From: Cytophagales bacterium
GTDB lineage: Bacteria > Bacteroidota > Bacteroidia > Cytophagales > Cyclobacteriaceae
Assembly: GCA_003537495.1 (NCBI GenBank)
Contig: DPSB01000238.1
Location: 1-10,846 of the forward strand
Length of the DNA stretch: 10,846 bases
Direction: 5' to 3'
Made by a program: the position numbers and the translations under genes. A model generated the notes under the pieces. It made no database searches, was not told the DNA's origin, and saw only the letters and a list, made by a program, of their open reading frames with translations. The stretch's first letter is position 1; each line of letters begins with the position of its first letter. Of this stretch, positions 6,058 through 10,846 are shown piece by piece.

Positions 6058-6504
6058 TTAGATTTTTTCTTTTCTTATATCAGTCCCCGAACCGAAATCA
6101 AAAAGAAAATCCAAATTGCTTTTTGAAAAGTAAACGATGTAAGACAGTCCGACTTCAAACTTATAGCCGCATGACGCACCACTCATTGTGGTATAGAAGC
6201 TGATTGTGTCGCTGTAGTTTACTCCTTTATAGTTTTCCACCAAAGCCAACTCAACTTTAACAATCAACATTTCAAGAAGCGCAAGTTTCTGTTCATTGTC
6301 TTTCAGTGCAATTTTTATCTCCTCTATTTTGTCGGCTCTTAAAGTTGATGTGTATGGGACAAGTGTTTTACTTATAACTTTTCCGTAAACAACACCCTCA
6401 GCACTACTAAAGGAAGTTTTTATAGATCCAGAGCCATCACATTTACAAGCATAAACTTGAGTTGCAAAACAAAATGCAAGAAAAAAGGTGGCCTTCAACA
6501 TCAT
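6058..6504 (-). CDS. Small secreted protein with NTR/TIMP-like domain
   Basis: A 148-residue protein. Residues 1-19 are a signal peptide ending VYA, so the mature protein would begin Cys20-Lys-Cys22, the CxC start of tissue-inhibitor-of-metalloproteinase/netrin-like (NTR) OB-fold domains. SFSSAEGVVYGKVISK at about 31-46 matches the strand typical of these domains (ADVVFxGKVxS), and SCGYKFEVGLSYIVYF near 111-126 matches their CGxxFxxGxxYLVY motif. Only three mature cysteines are present (20, 22, 112); the usual last cysteine before the C-terminus appears to be replaced in FDFGSGTD. A cysteine directly after VYA could also be read as a loose lipobox. The gene follows the AsmA-family gene after 10 bp, so it is probably cotranscribed with it. 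Its role is unknown; protease inhibition is known only for the animal relatives. Confidence 0.7.
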   Translation of the reverse strand: MMLKATFFLAFCFATQVYACKCDGSGSIKTSFSSAEGVVYGKVISKTLVPYTSTLRADKIEEIKIALKDNEQKLALLEMLIVKVELALVENYKGVNYSDTISFYTTMSGASCGYKFEVGLSYIVYFSKSNLDFLFDFGSGTDIRKEKI

Positions 6505-6514
6505 ACTAAAACCT

Positions 6515-9481
6515 TTAATTTTTCTTTTTCTTTAACAGATTCTGAAGCTTATTCTCCAGCGCTTTTTGAGCGTCTTGCTTCAGATCTGTTTTGGTTGAAT
6601 CACCAGTAGTTTTAGCGGTGGTATCTTTTTTAGGATTCAACAAATTGTTGAGGGCATCTTTTGGTTTTTCGCCAGCCAACAAATCCTGCACGGCTTGTTT
6701 GCCTTTTTCCTGCGCGGCAGCGGTAACCGCCTCCTTCACTTGTTCTTTTTGCTCTTGTGCCAACAGCGTTACTTTCGGATCGGTAAACGAACCCCCTAAT
6801 CCAATGTTTAGAGGAATTTCGGAGGTAGAATTGTTGCTGCCCGTGTACTGATTTACAAGTCCCTGAAATTGCGATCCTAACTTTCCTGCGGGCACATTCA
6901 TTTTTAATCCGTAGTTGATTGCTCCGTCAAGCCCCGTGCTGCCGCTTACGGTAGTTACGTAACTTCCAAACTTTACGTTAAAAGGTTTCACATTCAACTG
7001 GCCGTCTTTAATGGTTGCCGACATGAGCACATCTTTTAAGGTTACTTCATTTGCATCGTCAAGTTTGGTAAGTGACGTAATACCTGAAACAAGTTTAGAT
7101 TGTGTAAGCGCAGCTTGTGCCACTTTAATCAAACCACTTCCATTTACGGTATTCATTTTCGGCATCATATCCTGACCCAGTTCACCACTAATTTTAAAAT
7201 CAGTACCAAAGTTGCCATTAACCAATCCGGCAATAGGCGCATAGGTTTTTACAATCGAGAAAGAATTGGCAGCTTGTTGCACACTCATGTTATCAATCTT
7301 CAATCCGAAATCATACAATGGATGATTGATGTCTTTGGTGTTGTACGTTCCCGCAACCGTAAAGGCACCACCTAATAAATTGAACTTAATACCATTCAGA
7401 TTAGCAACTCCGTCTTTTACAACTACATCGCCAGTAGCATTGCTGATAACAAAGTCCATCATCTTTACAGTTTTGATGTTGGAGTGAAGAATGAAATCAA
7501 TATTCTGTGGAACCGGAATAACACCCATCGAGGTGCTGTCCGTAGTTTCTGTTGTTTCCGTGTCGGTCATAAACTCATTCAGATCCAACAGGGTTGAATT
7601 GAAGTTTACATTTCCTTTTATGGTTTCGTTGCCGAACACATAGCCAATGTAATTACTGATGGCTCCGCTTACAGCGAAATCACTTTTGCCGATTGTACCC
7701 GAAGTGTTTTTAAGTTCAATTTTTTTAGGATCGAACACGGCATCGGCTTGCGATATAGTTACACCATACGGCAAATCTGTCATGGTGAATTTAAAATCTT
7801 TTAATGAGGCGCTGCCGCTGGTAGGAAGTTTATCGTAGCGGCTTGCTTCTACATCGGAGTATTTGCCTTTTGTTTCAAGATCGGCCTTTACTTTTCCGGC
7901 AAGCGTCATGCCTTCCAGTGGAAATATCTTTGTGATCTTCTCCAGATCAATTCCCCCCTTGGCATTCAAATCCCAGGTGTAGTCGTCCAGGTTCTGAAGG
8001 CTTAGATTTCCACCAAAACTTTCGCCATCCATTACCATTCCAAAATCCGTAACGGTAATAAATGTTTCGGCCATTTTACCGGAAGCATTTTTTACCGATG
8101 ATGTAAACCGAACCTTCTCAAGCGGCAACGGAAACTCAGCTGATTTAACGTACCCATCATTTAAAGCCATAGCCACATTTACTGCCGGAATAATTTTCTT
8201 CAAGCTATCGTACACACCATTAGCGGAAGCATCAATGGAAAATAAACCGGCCATATTTAAACCCTCCATGGGGAACATCTTTCCAAGCTCAGCAAGATTA
8301 AGCGATGCTTTTACCTGCGCATCCATGCGATAGTCTTTCAGGTTTTCGATTACCATGCGCGCATCTACCGGGTTGGTTCCAAAATCGAGATGCAGTTTTT
8401 TCAGATCTACTAAAGTGTTTTCAATTACACCTGTTTTGTTGTCCACCAGTAAATCCATGTTAATGTTGGTAATGGCTGTTGGCAGATCAGGATATTTGAA
8501 CATGGCATCATCCACCTTCAGGTTGAAGTTAAATGCGGGCATTTGTGTATCGCTGAAAGTTCCTTTTACGAATCCTGAAAATGTCAGATCGCCCTTGGTT
8601 TCAAGCTTACCGAAATCCTGTGTGTAAACACCGGGCACCAGCGAGAGTAAACTTTTAAAAGTGTTCTCAGGACTGCTGAACGAAATGTCCATTCCGAAAT
8701 CGTTCGGATTCAATTTAAACCAACCATTGGCACTTAGGGCAAAATCGTTTAAGCGCGTTACGTTTTCTTTAAAGGTATAAAGCGAATACTCTTCACTGAT
8801 TCCGATAACTGCATCTACAACAGCCTGTTTGTTGCTGATGTATTCCACACCATCAAAGCGCACGGTAATGCTTTCAATTGCCGTTTTGGTTTTCAGGTCA
8901 AACGCTTTCTCGTTAAAGTCTCCGCTGCCGGAGTGATTAAGCCCGGCAATGGATGTATAAAACGGAATTGAAGCATCGTCATAAATTACTTCGCCATGTA
9001 TAATCTCCCAATGGTCGATACCAAAAGAAAACGAGCTTGGTTCTTCCACAATAGTAGTGGTATCCATTGAAGGATATGTGATATCGTAATTAGCGCGGCC
9101 ATCGGCTAAAACTTTAATCGTAATTTGTGGATCAACCAGGGTAATGCCCTTCAGGCGTAACTGGTCCCCGAAAAGCACATCTTTCAGGTTAACTTCAGCC
9201 TCCAGGCGTTCAATCACAAACAAAGGGGTGCCTTCAAATGGTGCGCGGTTAAACACACCCAACCCTTTTATCTCTACTGTTACGCTGGGAAAATTCCGGA
9301 ACAACGATAAGCTGAAGTTGTTCACATCAAAAACCACATCGGCATTTACATTCTTCTCTATTTCTTTATCGATGGCAGCCTTGATGTCGTCTTTAAAAAC
9401 AACGGGCAGAATAAACGCGGCCGCAATTATCAACCCAAAAACAACAGCCACACCAATCAGAATTTTCTTTGCGATTTTCAT
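6515..9481 (-). CDS. AsmA-family protein
   Basis: A 988-residue envelope protein. It has one N-terminal membrane helix (about 7-29) and then a long, mostly beta-strand periplasmic part. The start (FRNFPSVTVEIKGLGV, then LEAEVNLKDVLFGDQLRLKGITLVDP) is the AsmA N-terminal pattern, and SFTDPKVTLL near residue 898 is the usual end of the AsmA C-terminal region. The middle is built of repeats with a period near 119 residues: VP at 282, FPMEG at 403 and FPLEG at 520 begin equivalent segments, with two more diverged units after them. The last 90 or so residues are Lys/Ala/Gln-rich and probably helical or disordered. AsmA-like proteins form long lipid-carrying grooves between the inner and outer membranes; that this one moves phospholipid is inferred. 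The start ATG is at 9481, about 20 nt below a promoter-like element. The NTR-like gene follows 10 bp downstream. Confidence 0.88.
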   Translation of the reverse strand: MKIAKKILIGVAVVFGLIIAAAFILPVVFKDDIKAAIDKEIEKNVNADVVFDVNNFSLSLFRNFPSVTVEIKGLGVFNRAPFEGTPLFVIERLEAEVNLKDVLFGDQLRLKGITLVDPQITIKVLADGRANYDITYPSMDTTTIVEEPSSFSFGIDHWEIIHGEVIYDDASIPFYTSIAGLNHSGSGDFNEKAFDLKTKTAIESITVRFDGVEYISNKQAVVDAVIGISEEYSLYTFKENVTRLNDFALSANGWFKLNPNDFGMDISFSSPENTFKSLLSLVPGVYTQDFGKLETKGDLTFSGFVKGTFSDTQMPAFNFNLKVDDAMFKYPDLPTAITNINMDLLVDNKTGVIENTLVDLKKLHLDFGTNPVDARMVIENLKDYRMDAQVKASLNLAELGKMFPMEGLNMAGLFSIDASANGVYDSLKKIIPAVNVAMALNDGYVKSAEFPLPLEKVRFTSSVKNASGKMAETFITVTDFGMVMDGESFGGNLSLQNLDDYTWDLNAKGGIDLEKITKIFPLEGMTLAGKVKADLETKGKYSDVEASRYDKLPTSGSASLKDFKFTMTDLPYGVTISQADAVFDPKKIELKNTSGTIGKSDFAVSGAISNYIGYVFGNETIKGNVNFNSTLLDLNEFMTDTETTETTDSTSMGVIPVPQNIDFILHSNIKTVKMMDFVISNATGDVVVKDGVANLNGIKFNLLGGAFTVAGTYNTKDINHPLYDFGLKIDNMSVQQAANSFSIVKTYAPIAGLVNGNFGTDFKISGELGQDMMPKMNTVNGSGLIKVAQAALTQSKLVSGITSLTKLDDANEVTLKDVLMSATIKDGQLNVKPFNVKFGSYVTTVSGSTGLDGAINYGLKMNVPAGKLGSQFQGLVNQYTGSNNSTSEIPLNIGLGGSFTDPKVTLLAQEQKEQVKEAVTAAAQEKGKQAVQDLLAGEKPKDALNNLLNPKKDTTAKTTGDSTKTDLKQDAQKALENKLQNLLKKKKN

Positions 9482-9506
9482 AGTGTTAAAAGGAAAAATG
9501 AATGCA

Positions 9507-9534
9507 CAAAATTAACAAAACACAACGCAACAAA
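9507..9534 (-). promoter_or_regulatory. Promoter for the AsmA-family gene
   Basis: On the minus strand TTTG (9534-9531) and TAATTTTG (9514-9507) match the Bacteroidota -33 and -7 boxes, with 16 bp between them, slightly short of the usual 17-23. The -7 box ends 25 nt before the ATG at 9481, predicting a leader of about 20 nt. This implies that the AsmA and NTR-like genes can be transcribed separately from the aldehyde dehydrogenase gene upstream. Confidence 0.5.
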
Positions 9535-9587
9535 CCGCGCGAGCAATGACTACTTGCAGAATAACGCTGTACTTTACACAATGGTGC

Positions 9588-10846
9588 CTACAGCCAGCGC
9601 AACATGAGGTTAATAGTTCGCTTTACGCGATTATTAAAGGGTGGGTATAGAAACGAACTCATAGTTATTCCGCGCTTTTGTTTCAACACGGGTTTTTCGT
9701 TGCTAAACGCGAGAAATCCGTAGCGGCCGTGGGCTTTCCCAAATCCACTGGCATTGGTTCCGCCAAAGGGCAGATTGGGATGCGTAAACTGCAGCACACA
9801 ATCGTTAATGCAAACCGCCCCTGCCGAAACGGATTCCGTGAGCTTTTGCTGAAACGCTTTTCTTGTACTGAAAATATAAAACCCAAGTGGTTTTGGTCTT
9901 GCCAGAATGATAGGTAAAATTTCTTCCTCGCTGCTGTACGAAATAATCGGCAGCACCGGCCCGAAAATTTCTTCTTCCATAATTTTTGAATCAGTGGAAA
10001 CGCTACTCAAAATAACCGGGTGAAAGAAACGGGAGGCGGCATCTGAAGTACCGTTCAGTTCCACTTTTGCACCAAGCTGAATGGCGTCTTGTACCAGTGC
10101 ATCAATGCGATTGAAGTTTCGTGCATTAACAATACGGCCGTAATCCGGAGATTGTGAATTGATGCTGCCATTGGCCGAATATAACTTGTTGATATTTTGT
10201 TTGAGTAAGTCGATGAAATCGCGCTCAACGCTTTTATCAATCAAGATGTAATCAGGAGCTACGCACGCTTGTCCTACATTCAGAAACTTACCAAATGCAA
10301 TTCGCCTGGCGGCATCGTTCAGATTAGCCGATGAATCAATTATAGTTGGCGACTTGCCACCTAACTCCAGCGTAACAGAGCAAAGATGATCGGCAGCAGC
10401 CCGCATTACAATTTTTCCAACAGCCGTGCTTCCGGTAAAAAAGATATGATCGAACGGAAGTTTAAGTAATTGCGTAGCACCTTGTGCATCGCCCTCTGCT
10501 ACCGTTACAAGCTCTTCATCAAAAAACTCTTTCACTATTTCGCGAATAGGGCGCGAAGTGTTTGGAGTAAGTTCAGAAGGTTTAACTATTGCGGTATTGC
10601 CGGCAGCAATACACGAAATGAGCGGCCCAAGAGTTAACATGAAAGGGAAATTCCAAGGCCCGATTATCAGGCAAACCCCTTTCGGTTCGTATTGTATTTC
10701 GCTGGTGGTACCAAGGTAGGTAATCGGTGCATCGATAGGCTCAGGTTCAACCCAATTGCTTAGCTCGCGAACAGCATGTTTTATTTCTGTTATAAGTGGA
10801 TAAACTTCTGAGATGTCTGTTTCTGTTTCCGATTTTCCAAGATCGG
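9588..10846 (-). CDS. Aldehyde dehydrogenase, ALDH3 type (5' partial)
   Basis: An NAD(P)-dependent aldehyde-to-acid oxidoreductase. The frame stays open to the right edge of the window, so the ATG at 10640 is internal. About 418 residues are visible and roughly 40-50 N-terminal residues are missing. The visible start DLGKSETETDISEVYPLITE and the later PWNFPF are typical of the ALDH3 class (fatty or coniferyl aldehyde dehydrogenases). Catalytic Glu lies in LELGGKSP (codon at 10367-10365) and the nucleophile Cys in GQACVAPDY (codon at 10265-10263). The cofactor segments KPSE and FTGSTAVGK are intact, as is the C-terminal PPFNNRVKR, which resembles the PPY-type tail of the class. Nothing is broken in the part seen. 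It is not of the betaine-aldehyde type, so a link to the Rieske enzyme is not supported. A 106-bp gap with its own promoter separates it from the AsmA gene. Confidence 0.9.
   Translation of the reverse strand, partial: DLGKSETETDISEVYPLITEIKHAVRELSNWVEPEPIDAPITYLGTTSEIQYEPKGVCLIIGPWNFPFMLTLGPLISCIAAGNTAIVKPSELTPNTSRPIREIVKEFFDEELVTVAEGDAQGATQLLKLPFDHIFFTGSTAVGKIVMRAAADHLCSVTLELGGKSPTIIDSSANLNDAARRIAFGKFLNVGQACVAPDYILIDKSVERDFIDLLKQNINKLYSANGSINSQSPDYGRIVNARNFNRIDALVQDAIQLGAKVELNGTSDAASRFFHPVILSSVSTDSKIMEEEIFGPVLPIISYSSEEEILPIILARPKPLGFYIFSTRKAFQQKLTESVSAGAVCINDCVLQFTHPNLPFGGTNASGFGKAHGRYGFLAFSNEKPVLKQKRGITMSSFLYPPFNNRVKRTINLMLRWL

Noticed and set aside
9144..9515. 123-codon open frame on the plus strand inside the AsmA gene
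   Set aside because: It is antisense to a well-supported gene and its translation, rich in Ser/Thr/Lys/Asn, shows no family motif. It is an open-frame shadow of the real coding strand.
9588..10846. Aldehyde dehydrogenase as betaine-aldehyde or formaldehyde dehydrogenase partner of the Rieske enzyme
   Set aside because: Its motifs are those of the ALDH3 class, it lies more than 5 kb from the oxygenase gene, and unrelated genes intervene.
1..10846. tRNA, rRNA, CRISPR, insertion sequence, phage or toxin-antitoxin elements
   Set aside because: No cloverleaf, spaced repeat array, terminal inverted repeats with transposase, integrase or paired small genes could be seen on either strand.

Overview
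The window looks like chromosomal DNA from a member of the Bacteroidota, most likely a Cytophagales-type organism. The sequence shows moderately AT-rich DNA and start codons without Shine-Dalgarno sequences. TAnnTTTG-type promoter boxes lie in front of several genes, and one lipoprotein carries a Bacteroidota-style acidic tail after its lipidated cysteine. The placement is inferred from these traits and from protein style, not from a marker gene. I see no tRNA, rRNA, CRISPR array, insertion sequence or phage gene.

Layout. (1) Positions 1-211 hold the 3' end of a plus-strand TPR protein, closed by a strong hairpin terminator at 246-285. (2) Positions 293-2780 hold three minus-strand genes: a membrane-anchored LytTR regulator, then a small signal-peptide protein that may be an outer-membrane barrel, then a lipoprotein alpha/beta hydrolase of the proline-iminopeptidase type. 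The 127-bp gap after the regulator holds a 13-bp direct repeat at a 21-bp period, the geometry LytTR proteins often bind. (3) Divergent from the regulator is a Rieske oxygenase resembling glycine-betaine/quaternary-ammonium monooxygenases. It converges on, and overlaps by 22 bp, an MFS transporter. (4) From the MFS gene's divergent promoter region runs a SAM-dependent methyltransferase with an export signal. (5) On the minus strand follow an ALDH3-type aldehyde dehydrogenase (5' end outside the window), a large AsmA-family protein with its own likely promoter, and a small secreted NTR/TIMP-like protein 10 bp behind it.

Working together. The LytTR protein is a plausible local regulator of the two genes below it, and possibly of the divergent oxygenase. 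The oxygenase and transporter could serve uptake and demethylation of a small methylated amine, but the required reductase is not in the window. The rest is envelope-related or general metabolism. I found no clear undescribed multi-gene defence or mobile system. The most unusual items are the LytTR-linked repeat, the apparently exported methyltransferase, and the NTR-like protein with an odd cysteine count.
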